Source: an uncultured Moraxella sp. | GTDB lineage: Bacteria; Pseudomonadota; Gammaproteobacteria; Pseudomonadales; Moraxellaceae | Length of the DNA stretch: 20,501 bases | Assembly (NCBI GenBank): GCA_943908425.1 | Contig: CALTTC010000029.1 | Coordinates: 1-20,501, forward strand | Direction: 5' to 3' | Shown here: piece by piece, positions 8,064 to 15,809 of the stretch | Layout of the letters: each line of letters begins with the position of its first letter | Numbering within the stretch: the first letter of the stretch is position 1 | Position numbers and translations under genes: made by a program | The notes under the pieces: model-generated | Told to the model about the DNA's origin: nothing | What the model saw: only the letters and a program-made list of their open reading frames with translations | Database searches by the model: none

Positions 8064-9254
8064 ATGAAAGTAAATGTAAATGCTCTAAGTGTCGCGATTG
8101 CCAGCTTGTGTTTTGCCAGCCAAAGCCACGCCGTCTATAATTTGTATACTAAAGATGGTCTTAGCGTTGATTTAAATGGTGAAATTGGCGTAATGGCGTA
8201 TAAAAAAGAATCCACCTTTACCGCGCTCAATGAAGGAGGTGTCCAGTTAAGTAAAGCCATTGAGCTTGCCCAAGGCACTACCGAAGAGCAGTCCGATAAG
8301 CGAGTGCGCTTGGGCGAAGAGGCAGGTTCATCTTGGATTGAGGTGCGTGGCTCACAAAAAATGAATGATGGCTGGCGTGCAACAGGAACAATAGGTCTAG
8401 GCTATGTTGGTCGTAATGCCTTGACCACGCAAGGCGGTGCTTATTTATCCACTGCTAATGTTTCTATTGATAAGAAAAATTTAGGGGCGGTTACCGTTGG
8501 TCGTCAGTTTTTGCACACCGCCTATGTGCCTCGTACGGGTACTTATACACCGCTTGAAAATTATGGCGGTCAAAGCATTCGCTTAGATTATACAGGCGTG
8601 CCTAATTTGCACACCAGTGCTTATTATAATTTGCCATCTAGCAGTGATGTGCGCACTAAGAACAAAGATGAAACAAAAGGCTATGGTGCTTCGGCAAGCT
8701 ATCTTTATCCAATCAACGACAAAAGCTCGGTGCGCGTTGCTGCAGGCTATACCAACAGCGAAAGAAATCCAATTAATGAAGATGATTCCGTGGCAGTAGG
8801 CACCAAAAGTAGCGCAGTCTCGCTAGAGTATCGTTATGACCGCTTGCTATTGGCTGCTGATTACGGTAAACGCAAAGAGGACATCAAAGGCTATTACGTT
8901 GATAATGCTGACATTGACTATTTGGGTGCGAAGATAGGCTATGCTGTTACGCCAACATTTAATGTTGCCGTCGGTTATGGCACAAAAGATATTAAGCGCA
9001 ATCCAATAGCAGCAAGACAAAATATTGATGCGGCGTCATTAAATAGCTGGGTTAAAGCCTATGGGCGCTTAGATTACTTCTTGGAGAGTGTGGAAGAAAA
9101 ACGCGTCTATGCTCAGGCTGATTATTATTTGCGTAATAATTTGCGTCTTTATGGGCGTGTGGACAATTATGAGACCCAAACGCGCGCAAGGGATGAGAAC
9201 TATGCTAAGCTTGACACAACCGAGTATCGCGCTGGGATTAGTTTCCTGTTCTAA
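8064..9254 (+). CDS. Porin, Gram-negative general porin type
   Basis: This is a predicted outer-membrane porin of 396 residues. A 23-residue signal peptide ends in SQSHA, and the mature protein begins VYNLYTKDGLSVDLNGEIG, the standard first strand of OmpC/Porin_4-type porins. Alternating strands follow (for example SWIEVRGSQKMNDGWRATGTIGLGY, here broken into strand-turn-strand) and a NLGAVTVGRQF-type segment that in general porins leads toward the constriction loop. The C-terminus, TTEYRAGISFLF, ends in Phe. It starts 18 bases after the stop of the upstream porin-like gene, so the two are co-transcribed. It probably passes small hydrophilic solutes; specificity cannot be read from sequence. 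Confidence 0.88.
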   Translation: MKVNVNALSVAIASLCFASQSHAVYNLYTKDGLSVDLNGEIGVMAYKKESTFTALNEGGVQLSKAIELAQGTTEEQSDKRVRLGEEAGSSWIEVRGSQKMNDGWRATGTIGLGYVGRNALTTQGGAYLSTANVSIDKKNLGAVTVGRQFLHTAYVPRTGTYTPLENYGGQSIRLDYTGVPNLHTSAYYNLPSSSDVRTKNKDETKGYGASASYLYPINDKSSVRVAAGYTNSERNPINEDDSVAVGTKSSAVSLEYRYDRLLLAADYGKRKEDIKGYYVDNADIDYLGAKIGYAVTPTFNVAVGYGTKDIKRNPIAARQNIDAASLNSWVKAYGRLDYFLESVEEKRVYAQADYYLRNNLRLYGRVDNYETQTRARDENYAKLDTTEYRAGISFLF

Positions 9255-9280
9255 AGCAATGACTTGCCTTGTTGTTAAAT

Positions 9281-9304
9281 GGTCCATTGTCAAATCAATG
9301 GGCT
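9281..9304 (+). other. Intergenic stem-loop between porin and peptidase genes
   Basis: GTCCATTG (9282-9289) pairs with CAATGGGC (9296-9303) around the 6-base loop TCAAAT, with one G-U pair and a possible further G-U pair outside. No T-run follows, so it is unlikely to terminate fully. A role as an mRNA processing or stability element setting porin-to-peptidase ratios is inference. Confidence 0.4.
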
Positions 9305-9338
9305 GTTTAATTCTAGAAGTTTAATAGGGATATTTTAT

Positions 9339-12005
9339 ATGAAGCTAAAAAAATTAAGCTATTTGGTCGCATCATCAATGGTTTGTGTTGGTTTAACGCA
9401 ATGCACCACACCACAAAAGCATACAAAAGCTGTCGCAAATTTACCAGCAACAAATAATGCTAATGCGCTGTTAAATTATCCGACCACACGTACTACCGCG
9501 GATAGCCATGATCAGTTTATCAGTGGGGAGTATGGTCGTCCAAATGGCGCAGTGCCTGTTATTGGTAATGATACTTACGTTGGCTATGCCAGCGAACGGC
9601 TAACGCCCAATGAAGGGGTCTATGATTACACCTATGGTAGTGTCAAAGACAAGTATAGCTGGCTTGAAGATGTTGATATGATTGATTATGCTTATCAAAA
9701 TGAGCCAAAAGATGCTCGTGAGCGCAATCTTATCGGCAGTCGTTTGGAAGATGATAGACCCAAAGGTCAGCTTGATGACCGTATGCAACAATCACTGCGT
9801 ACGGTCAGCCCACCAAAGCCTAGCGAAATTGACGCTTGGGTGGATAAACAAAACGTTGTCACCCAAAATTATTTGCAAAACATTCCTTATTATGAGCAGA
9901 TCAAAGCCAACATAAAAAGCTTGTTTTATTACCGTCATCGTATACGCAAAGTAGATATGGATAATGGTGATATTGTTGAGTTTTATCGTAATGACCAAGG
10001 TCAATATGTCATTTCTCGTTTTGATAAATATGATAATGAAACTGTCTTAAAAAGCGATGTAGACTTAAAAATTGGCGAGCAACCTGCTTATTTTGTTGGT
10101 GGCGATGTGTATTTTAATGATGCTGGCACTTACGTGGGCTATGTGATTGGGCTTGGCAGTGCCGATGCTGACAACGATTCACAAGTTTTGCATATTTTGG
10201 ATACGCGCACAGGCAACGAAGTGATTGAGCCTATTCGGGTAAGGTATGATACTAGCCCATCGTGGATTGATGATAACAGTTTTTATTATGTAAACCAAGA
10301 CAGTGATTTGTTGCGTTACGATATTGGCGTTAAGCGATTTAATAACCCAATTATTGTCAAAACCGATTATTTAGATGGCGGAGCTTATATTTCTGGGGCG
10401 GATTATTTAGATGACGACAAGCGTTATTTGTCTATAGATGCTTACCACAGTGCTGATACGTTTTATATCAAAGATATGCTAACCAATAAAATCTATCGCG
10501 TTCATAATAAGGGCTACAAAGACAAGGTGTTTCATCAAGCCGATGGCTTTAGAGGATCAACCGTTAAATTAGCGTCTTTGGTGCATTTCGATGAAAAAAC
10601 TCGCAGTGTGTGGTTTATCTCTACAGAAAATGACCCTCGTGGTGAAATTTTAAAAATTACGCTAGACAACCCCAACAAACGCACGGTCGTTGTCCCTGCT
10701 TATGAGGGCTATCAGTTGATGCAAGAGGCTGTTTATCACGATGAAGGCGATGGTTATTTTTTGGTGAAATATTTAAAAGATGGTAGCAATCGTGTTGTTT
10801 TGATGAACGCCCAAGGACTAAAAATCAAAGATTTGACCCCAACGCAAGTGGCTGATATTGATGATTTGGGCAGTCATGTTGTCAGTAAAGAAAATGACAA
10901 AACCAAAGACAAAAAAGACAAAGACGAAGATGACGATAATGAGTTAAATGAAGATTATGTTGGTTTTCGCTTATCTAACCCTAGCACGCCTCGCACGGTA
11001 TATAAGTACAGCATTAAAAAAGATGAGTTTATTGATATAAGACGGCGTGATTTATATCCTTTTGATGAAACGCAATTTGAATCTATTATGGTCAAATACC
11101 CATCAAAAGACGGCACATTGGTACCAATGAGTATTAGCTATAAAAAAGGCATTAAACTTGATGGTAATAACCCTGCAATGATTTATGGCTATGGTGGTTT
11201 TGGCGTCATTCACGATCATTATTTTAACAGAGTGGCGGCGGCGTGGATAGAACACGGCGGTGTTTGGGCAATGCCTAATTTGCGTGGTGGTGGTGAATAC
11301 GGCGTGGATTGGCACGAAGATGGCAAGCGTCTAAATAAAATCAATGGATTTGATGACGCTGAAGCGGCGGCTGATTATTTGGTGGCAAAAGGCTACACCT
11401 CCTATGACCGTTTGGGTATTCACGGTGGCTCAAATGGCGGATTGTTGGTTGGAGCGGCGATGACGCTTACCCCCAACAAATATCGTGTTGCTATTCCTGC
11501 CGTTGGTGTGCTGGATATGATGAGACAAGGCGATAATTGGTATACTCGCTATTGGATGGATGAATATGGCACGCCTCACGACAGCAAGGTGATGTATGAT
11601 TATTTGTTAAGCTACTCGCCTTATCACAATGTTAAAGCAGGCGTGTGCTATCCATCGACGTTAGTGGATACATCTAAGCGTGATGACAGGGTAACGCCTG
11701 CCCATTCTTATAAATTCGCTGCTGCTTTACAAGACAAGCAAAGCTGTCCAAGACCTGTATTATTAAGAGCCGATGAGCATCACGGACATTCACCCAATAC
11801 TTATCAGGAGCGTTTGAATTCAGCACTGGATATGATAGCGTTTAGTTTAAATGAGATGGGTGTCAAAAATGTACCTGATTTAACGAAGCGAGCCAGCCCT
11901 GAATCGTACAAAAGCGAGCGTTGGTTGCGTGAGGAGGCTCGTGAAAAAGCCAAACGCTTAAAAAAAGGCGTGGGTTCTGAAAAAAATCAAGATCAAACAA
12001 AATAA
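9339..12005 (+). CDS. Exported S9 family prolyl oligopeptidase-type serine peptidase
   Basis: This is a predicted exported serine peptidase cleaving short peptides, typically after proline. It has 888 residues against roughly 700 for common prolyl oligopeptidases. The catalytic domain is intact: MIYGYGGFG before the oxyanion region, nucleophile S698 in HGGSNGG, an Asp in RDDRVTP (782-783), and H817 in HHGHSP. The N-terminal half is the beta-propeller, and WLED (108) and AWVDKQN (166) are family motifs. About 45 extra residues separate those two motifs, and a Lys/Asp-rich insert lies at about 517-540. The signal sequence ends LTQC (C22), a lipobox-like site with an unusual Gln at -1, so lipidation is uncertain. 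The start at 9339 is supported by AGGGA 8 bases upstream and a basic MKLKKL opening; the frame is open from 9279. It lies 84 bases after the porin gene. Confidence 0.92.
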   Translation: MKLKKLSYLVASSMVCVGLTQCTTPQKHTKAVANLPATNNANALLNYPTTRTTADSHDQFISGEYGRPNGAVPVIGNDTYVGYASERLTPNEGVYDYTYGSVKDKYSWLEDVDMIDYAYQNEPKDARERNLIGSRLEDDRPKGQLDDRMQQSLRTVSPPKPSEIDAWVDKQNVVTQNYLQNIPYYEQIKANIKSLFYYRHRIRKVDMDNGDIVEFYRNDQGQYVISRFDKYDNETVLKSDVDLKIGEQPAYFVGGDVYFNDAGTYVGYVIGLGSADADNDSQVLHILDTRTGNEVIEPIRVRYDTSPSWIDDNSFYYVNQDSDLLRYDIGVKRFNNPIIVKTDYLDGGAYISGADYLDDDKRYLSIDAYHSADTFYIKDMLTNKIYRVHNKGYKDKVFHQADGFRGSTVKLASLVHFDEKTRSVWFISTENDPRGEILKITLDNPNKRTVVVPAYEGYQLMQEAVYHDEGDGYFLVKYLKDGSNRVVLMNAQGLKIKDLTPTQVADIDDLGSHVVSKENDKTKDKKDKDEDDDNELNEDYVGFRLSNPSTPRTVYKYSIKKDEFIDIRRRDLYPFDETQFESIMVKYPSKDGTLVPMSISYKKGIKLDGNNPAMIYGYGGFGVIHDHYFNRVAAAWIEHGGVWAMPNLRGGGEYGVDWHEDGKRLNKINGFDDAEAAADYLVAKGYTSYDRLGIHGGSNGGLLVGAAMTLTPNKYRVAIPAVGVLDMMRQGDNWYTRYWMDEYGTPHDSKVMYDYLLSYSPYHNVKAGVCYPSTLVDTSKRDDRVTPAHSYKFAAALQDKQSCPRPVLLRADEHHGHSPNTYQERLNSALDMIAFSLNEMGVKNVPDLTKRASPESYKSERWLREEAREKAKRLKKGVGSEKNQDQTK

Positions 12006-12007
12006 CA

Positions 12008-12033
12008 AAAAACCGTCCTTTGGGGCGGTTTTT
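12008..12033 (+). terminator. Rho-independent terminator after the peptidase gene
   Basis: AAAAACCGTCC (12008-12018) pairs with GGGCGGTTTTT (12023-12033) around the loop TTTG, with one G-U pair. It begins two bases after the stop codon. It closes the porin-porin-peptidase unit. Confidence 0.92.
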
Positions 12034-12136
12034 GATTAAAAAAAGTGTTATTTGTAAAAAATGCTTTAGGTTTAAAAGCCAATGTTTTATACTAATCATT
12101 GGTGTATTGATTCAAGTTAATATTTTTGGAAAAAGT

Positions 12137-12736
12137 ATGGAAAAAACATCATCATCTGACATGAAAGCGGTAAATAAACAAGTAATTATTTGGACAACGT
12201 TGGTGGGTGGATTTATCAGCTCGCTGGTTAAATGGGGTTCTGAGGTTAATATGCCACCACGTCCCAAAGGCGAGTTGTCGCCACCAGGGGCACATATTGA
12301 TGCTTGGCTTGGACCATTTGGCTTTAATCAGCATTCGCTGGATTATATGTATCAAGGCATTAGCGTGCTTGGGGCGGTGTCGTTGTATCATTGGCTGTTT
12401 AGTTTTGCTTGTGCTTTTGTGTATGCTTGGGTGGCGGTGTATTGGAATAAAATCCGCCTATGGTACGGGGTGCTTTATGGTTTGATTATTACCGTTGCCA
12501 CACATGGATTTATTATTCCATTGCTTGGGTTTCGTAATCCCAGCTATGCCGATGGCAAGGTAGGCTGGCTTTGGAATCTCAACGGTTATGAGTTTTGGAG
12601 TGAGATTGTTGGGCATATTTATTGGGCGTTTTCTATTGAAGTTTGTATGATTGCGGTATTGGCTCATTTTGGTAAGCCCATCTACGGTCAATGGGCAAAT
12701 GCCCCCGCTCGTCCTGTGTACAAGACCAAAGATTAG
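12137..12736 (+). CDS. YagU family inner-membrane protein (DUF1440)
   Basis: This is a 199-residue inner-membrane protein with hydrophobic segments at about 16-31, 76-103, 110-130 and 158-176. The motif SSLVKWGSEVNMPPRPKG (28-45) matches the family signature (FVKWGAEVPLPPR in E. coli YagU), and the later WSEIVGHIYWAFSIE (154-168) matches its SEIFGHLVWFWSIE region. E. coli YagU has been linked to acid resistance; a similar role here is only inferred. The start at 12137 places GGAAAA about 6 bases upstream. The frame is open back to 12020, but that start would lie inside the preceding terminator. The gene stands alone, and its 3' end faces the minus-strand DUF305 gene across a shared terminator. 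Confidence 0.88.
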   Translation: MEKTSSSDMKAVNKQVIIWTTLVGGFISSLVKWGSEVNMPPRPKGELSPPGAHIDAWLGPFGFNQHSLDYMYQGISVLGAVSLYHWLFSFACAFVYAWVAVYWNKIRLWYGVLYGLIITVATHGFIIPLLGFRNPSYADGKVGWLWNLNGYEFWSEIVGHIYWAFSIEVCMIAVLAHFGKPIYGQWANAPARPVYKTKD

Positions 12737-12789
12737 GAATATTACTGATGATTAGCGATTGCCTTGTCATCTTTAAGACGGAAATCAAG

Positions 12790-12824
12790 AATAAATACCG
12801 CTCAATGGGGCGGTATTTATTTTT
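12790..12824. terminator. Shared (bidirectional) terminator between convergent genes
   Basis: AATAAATACCGCTC (12790-12803) pairs with GGGCGGTATTTATT (12808-12821) around the loop AATG, with one G-U pair. On the plus strand the stem runs into TTTTT, a strong terminator for the YagU-family gene. On the minus strand the flanking sequence is also T-rich and would serve the DUF305 gene, whose stop is at 12831. Confidence 0.9.
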
Positions 12825-12830
12825 GGCGAT

Positions 12831-13520
12831 TTAATTGCTTTTGGTGTTAAGCCAGTTTTTCATATAGGCAATTTCGGATTGTTGCTCTTGTTTGATTTGA
12901 TTTGCCAATGATTTTATGCTCGTGTCTTGACTGTATTGTAGCACCATCTCTGCCATATCAATGGCTCCTTGATGATGGGGTATCATGCCCTTGGCAAAGG
13001 CAATGTCAGGGTTATTGTCAGTAATGCCTGCCATCATTGCTTCGTGATTTTGATGGTCTTTGATTTTGAGTGATTTACGAGCAGCTGCCATAGCGTCGTT
13101 GGTGTCATTGTTGTCGGCAACAGTGGCAGCATTGGTTTTTAGCCAATGTTGCATAACAGCAATCTCTTGTTTTTGTGTGGCAATGATGTTGTTGGCCAAA
13201 TCACGCATTGCAGGGTCTTTGCCATATAATAGCTGGATGGTTGCCATATCAATGGCTCCTTGATGATGGGGTATCATGCCTTGTATAAACGCCACATCAA
13301 CATTGTTTGACTCTACAGCGCGCATTTGTGTATGCATTTGGGACATTGCTTTCATATAGTCTTTGCTATGCTGAAGATGGGCGCTGTTGTGGTCATAGGT
13401 TGGTTGGGGTTGTTGCATAGGGCTGTTATTCTTTGTCATAGGGTCTGCATTACTGCAGGCACTAAGCATAAACACAAAGGATATTAATGCCAGTTTGGGT
13501 ATTATTTTATAAGATTGCAC
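12831..13520 (-). CDS. DUF305 lipoprotein with two tandem domains
   Basis: This is a 229-residue predicted lipoprotein. The signal peptide ends LSAC (C22), so it should be lipid-anchored facing the periplasm. Two DUF305 domains follow, each opening with the identical GMIPHHQGAIDMA (81-93 and 178-190, exactly 97 residues apart) and each ending with a QKQEIAVMQHWL-like or QQSEIAYMKNWL-like helix. DUF305 proteins are ferritin-like helical proteins rich in His and Met; Synechocystis CopM, a periplasmic copper-binding protein, carries this domain, so metal binding is plausible. The start codon is GTG, supported by an excellent AGGAG 6 bases upstream. The gene begins 17 bases after the isocitrate dehydrogenase stop and is probably co-transcribed with it. 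Confidence 0.9.
   Translation of the reverse strand: MQSYKIIPKLALISFVFMLSACSNADPMTKNNSPMQQPQPTYDHNSAHLQHSKDYMKAMSQMHTQMRAVESNNVDVAFIQGMIPHHQGAIDMATIQLLYGKDPAMRDLANNIIATQKQEIAVMQHWLKTNAATVADNNDTNDAMAAARKSLKIKDHQNHEAMMAGITDNNPDIAFAKGMIPHHQGAIDMAEMVLQYSQDTSIKSLANQIKQEQQSEIAYMKNWLNTKSN
12951..12989. repeat. 39-bp perfect direct repeat, copy 1 (DUF305 gene)
   Basis: This copy is identical over 39 bases to 13242-13280, a 291-bp offset (97 codons, in frame). It encodes the GMIPHHQGAIDMA motif of the second DUF305 domain. The surrounding parts of the two domains are clearly more diverged, so this segment has been kept identical by selection, recent conversion, or both. Confidence 0.95.
13242..13280. 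repeat. 39-bp perfect direct repeat, copy 2 (DUF305 gene)
   Basis: This is the second copy of the 39-base identity, encoding the GMIPHHQGAIDMA motif of the first DUF305 domain. Recombination between the copies would delete exactly one domain equivalent and keep the frame. Confidence 0.95.
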
Positions 13521-13526
13521 TGTTTG

Positions 13527-13531
13527 CTCCT
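13527..13531 (-). promoter_or_regulatory. Ribosome binding site fixing the GTG start of the DUF305 gene
   Basis: AGGAG on the minus strand lies 6 bases before GTG at 13520. The signal peptide then has a normal n-region (MQSYKIIPK), which supports GTG as the initiator. Confidence 0.75.
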
Positions 13532-13537
13532 GTCTAA

Positions 13538-15754
13538 TTAAATGCTGTTTATAATGCCATTGAATGTATCGCTTGGACGCATTGCCTTGGCGGTTTTGTC
13601 ATCATTGGGGGCATAATAGCCACCAATGTCCATAGGTTTGCCTTGTACGCCATTTAATTCATCCAAAATTACGCTTTCTTGCTCGGCAAGGGCGGTGGCA
13701 ATGGGGGCGAAGGTTTTGGCAAGCGTGTCATCATCGCTTTGCTTGGCTAGATTTTCTGCCCAGTAGCGTGCCAAATAATAATGACTGCCACGATTGTCAA
13801 GCTCGCCTGCTTTGCGTTTTGGGGATTTGTCGTTGAGCAATAATGTTTCGGTGGCTTTATCTAACGTGTCTGCCAATATTTGGGCGGTAGCGTTGTTGTT
13901 TTTTTGAGCCGAATGCTCCAAAGACACCGCCAATGCCAAAAATTCGCCCAGACTATCCCAACGCAAATGGTTTTCGTCCAAAAACTGGCTGACGTGCTTG
14001 GGTGCAGACCCACCCGCTCCAGTCTCAAATAGCCCACCACCGTTCATTAGCGGTACAATGGAGAGCATTTTTGCCGACGTGCCAAGCTCCAAAATAGGGA
14101 ACAAATCGGTATTATAATCACGCAAGACATTGCCTGTTACCGAGATGGTATCCAAGCCGTCTTTGATGCGTTCTAGGCTGGCAAGGCACGCCTCATCAGG
14201 GGGCAAAATGGATAAATCCAGCCCATCGGTGTCCAATTCTTTTAAGTATTTTTCCACCTTTTTGATGAGTTCACGGTCGTGAGCACGGTTTTGGTCTAGC
14301 CAAAAAATCGCTGGCGTGTTGGATAATCTGGCACGATTGACCGCCAACGCTACCCAATCTTTAATGGGCGCATCTTTGGTTTGGCAAGCACGCCAAATAT
14401 CGCCTGCTTCCACATTGTGGCAAGTCAAAACAGTGCCGTTATCATCAATCAATGCGACTTTGCCATCGCTTTTGATTTCAAAGGTTTTGTCGTGGCTACC
14501 GTATTCTTCTGCTTTTTGAGCCATCAAGCCAACATTTGGCACACTGCCCATGGTGGTCGGGTCAAACGCTCCATTTTGCTTACAAAACTCAATCACCGCC
14601 TTATAAATCCCAGCGTAAGAGCTGTCAGGAATAACCGCTTTGGTGTCTTTGGGCTTGCCGTCTTTGTCCCACATTTGCCCAGAGTTTCTTATCATCGCAG
14701 GCATTGATGCGTCCACAATCACATCGCTTGGCACGTGCAAATTGGTAATGCCTTTGTCGCTGTCTACCATAGCCAGGCTTGGAGCGGTACGATACACATC
14801 GCTAATGGCTTGTTCTACGGCTTGTTTGGTGTCGCCATCTAATTTGTCTAAGTGATTGAGTAAATTGCCCAAGCCGTTATTGACATTAACGCCTGCGTTT
14901 TGTAGCTCTTCGCCAAATTGTTCAAACACTGGGGCAAAAAATGCCTTGACTGCGTGTCCAAAAATAATGGGGTCAGACACTTTCATCATCGTTGCTTTTA
15001 GGTGTAGCGAAAATAGCACGTCTTGTGCTTTGGCATCTTTGATTTGCTCCTTTAAAAAGGCGACCAATTTATTTTTGCTCATAAAGGTGGCGTCAATGAT
15101 TTCGCCTGCTTGCAAGGCTAAGGGTTTTCTTAGCTCGCTTTCGTTGCCGTCTTGGTCGGTAAAGACAAATTTAACGGTGGTGGCTTTATCTACCGTTACC
15201 GATTGTTCGTTATGAAAAAAATCCCCATCTTGCATAGTGGCAACGTGCGATTTGCTGTTTTTGTCCCACGCCCCCATACTGTGGGGGAATTTTTTGGCAA
15301 AATTTTTCACCGCTTTTGGGGCACGGCGGTCAGAGTTGCCTTCACGCAACACAGGGTTTACCGCACTGCCTTTGACACGGTCATAACGCTCGGCAATGGC
15401 TTTTTCTTCATCGCTTTGAGGATTGGTGGGATAATCAGGAATGGCATAGCCTAAAGCTTGTAGCTCTTTGATGGCGGCATTTAATTGGGGCATTGATGCA
15501 CTGATGTTAGGCAGTTTAATCACGTTGGCGTTTGGCTCTTTAACAAGCGTGCCAAGCTTGGCTAGAGCATCTTCGGTTTGTTGTTCTTGTGGCAAGGTGT
15601 CGGCAAATACCGCCAAAATCCGCCCTGCCAAAGAGATATCGGCAGTTTTTACGTCAATATCGGCGTGTTTGACAAATTGCTTAACAATCGGCAAAAACGA
15701 CTGGGTAGCAAGGGCAGGGGCTTCATCGGTGTGGGTATAAATAATGGTACTCAT
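13538..15754 (-). CDS. icd: Monomeric NADP-dependent isocitrate dehydrogenase
   Basis: This enzyme converts isocitrate to 2-oxoglutarate and CO2 with NADP+ in the TCA cycle, in the cytosol. Its 738 residues match the monomeric (IDH-II) class of about 740 residues, which is unrelated in length to the 415-residue dimeric enzyme. Landmarks are the N-terminal IIYTHTDEAP, the substrate-binding KGSAVNPVLREGNSDRRAP (128-146), SMGAWDKNSKSHVATMQDGD just after it, and FWLDQNRAHDREL later in the chain. AAGGAG is 5 bases before the ATG. The gene starts 55 bases after the end of the two-domain META gene, with no convincing terminator between. A separate promoter for so central an enzyme is likely but I could not define one. 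The DUF305 gene follows 17 bases downstream. Confidence 0.97.
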   Translation of the reverse strand: MSTIIYTHTDEAPALATQSFLPIVKQFVKHADIDVKTADISLAGRILAVFADTLPQEQQTEDALAKLGTLVKEPNANVIKLPNISASMPQLNAAIKELQALGYAIPDYPTNPQSDEEKAIAERYDRVKGSAVNPVLREGNSDRRAPKAVKNFAKKFPHSMGAWDKNSKSHVATMQDGDFFHNEQSVTVDKATTVKFVFTDQDGNESELRKPLALQAGEIIDATFMSKNKLVAFLKEQIKDAKAQDVLFSLHLKATMMKVSDPIIFGHAVKAFFAPVFEQFGEELQNAGVNVNNGLGNLLNHLDKLDGDTKQAVEQAISDVYRTAPSLAMVDSDKGITNLHVPSDVIVDASMPAMIRNSGQMWDKDGKPKDTKAVIPDSSYAGIYKAVIEFCKQNGAFDPTTMGSVPNVGLMAQKAEEYGSHDKTFEIKSDGKVALIDDNGTVLTCHNVEAGDIWRACQTKDAPIKDWVALAVNRARLSNTPAIFWLDQNRAHDRELIKKVEKYLKELDTDGLDLSILPPDEACLASLERIKDGLDTISVTGNVLRDYNTDLFPILELGTSAKMLSIVPLMNGGGLFETGAGGSAPKHVSQFLDENHLRWDSLGEFLALAVSLEHSAQKNNNATAQILADTLDKATETLLLNDKSPKRKAGELDNRGSHYYLARYWAENLAKQSDDDTLAKTFAPIATALAEQESVILDELNGVQGKPMDIGGYYAPNDDKTAKAMRPSDTFNGIINSI

Positions 15755-15809
15755 TGTTACTCCTTATAAAAATAATTTAAAAAATAAAACAGCTGTCTTG
15801 CCACAAATT

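Noticed and set aside
9279..9338. Longer start for the peptidase, adding 20 residues
   Set aside because: The extension would precede a good basic signal-peptide start and overlap the intergenic hairpin; AGGGA 8 bases before 9339 supports the shorter form.
12020..12136. Longer start for the YagU-family protein
   Set aside because: It would begin inside the terminator of the previous gene, and the extra Lys/Phe-rich residues do not belong to the family.
14381..15454. Several plus-strand frames of 70-120 codons opposite icd
   Set aside because: All are antisense shadows of the monomeric isocitrate dehydrogenase, with no recognisable family and no supporting initiation signals.
15755..15809. 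Terminator or promoter between the two-domain META gene and icd
   Set aside because: There is only a short ACAGCTGT palindrome and AT-rich sequence; no stable stem with a T-run and no convincing -35/-10 pair.
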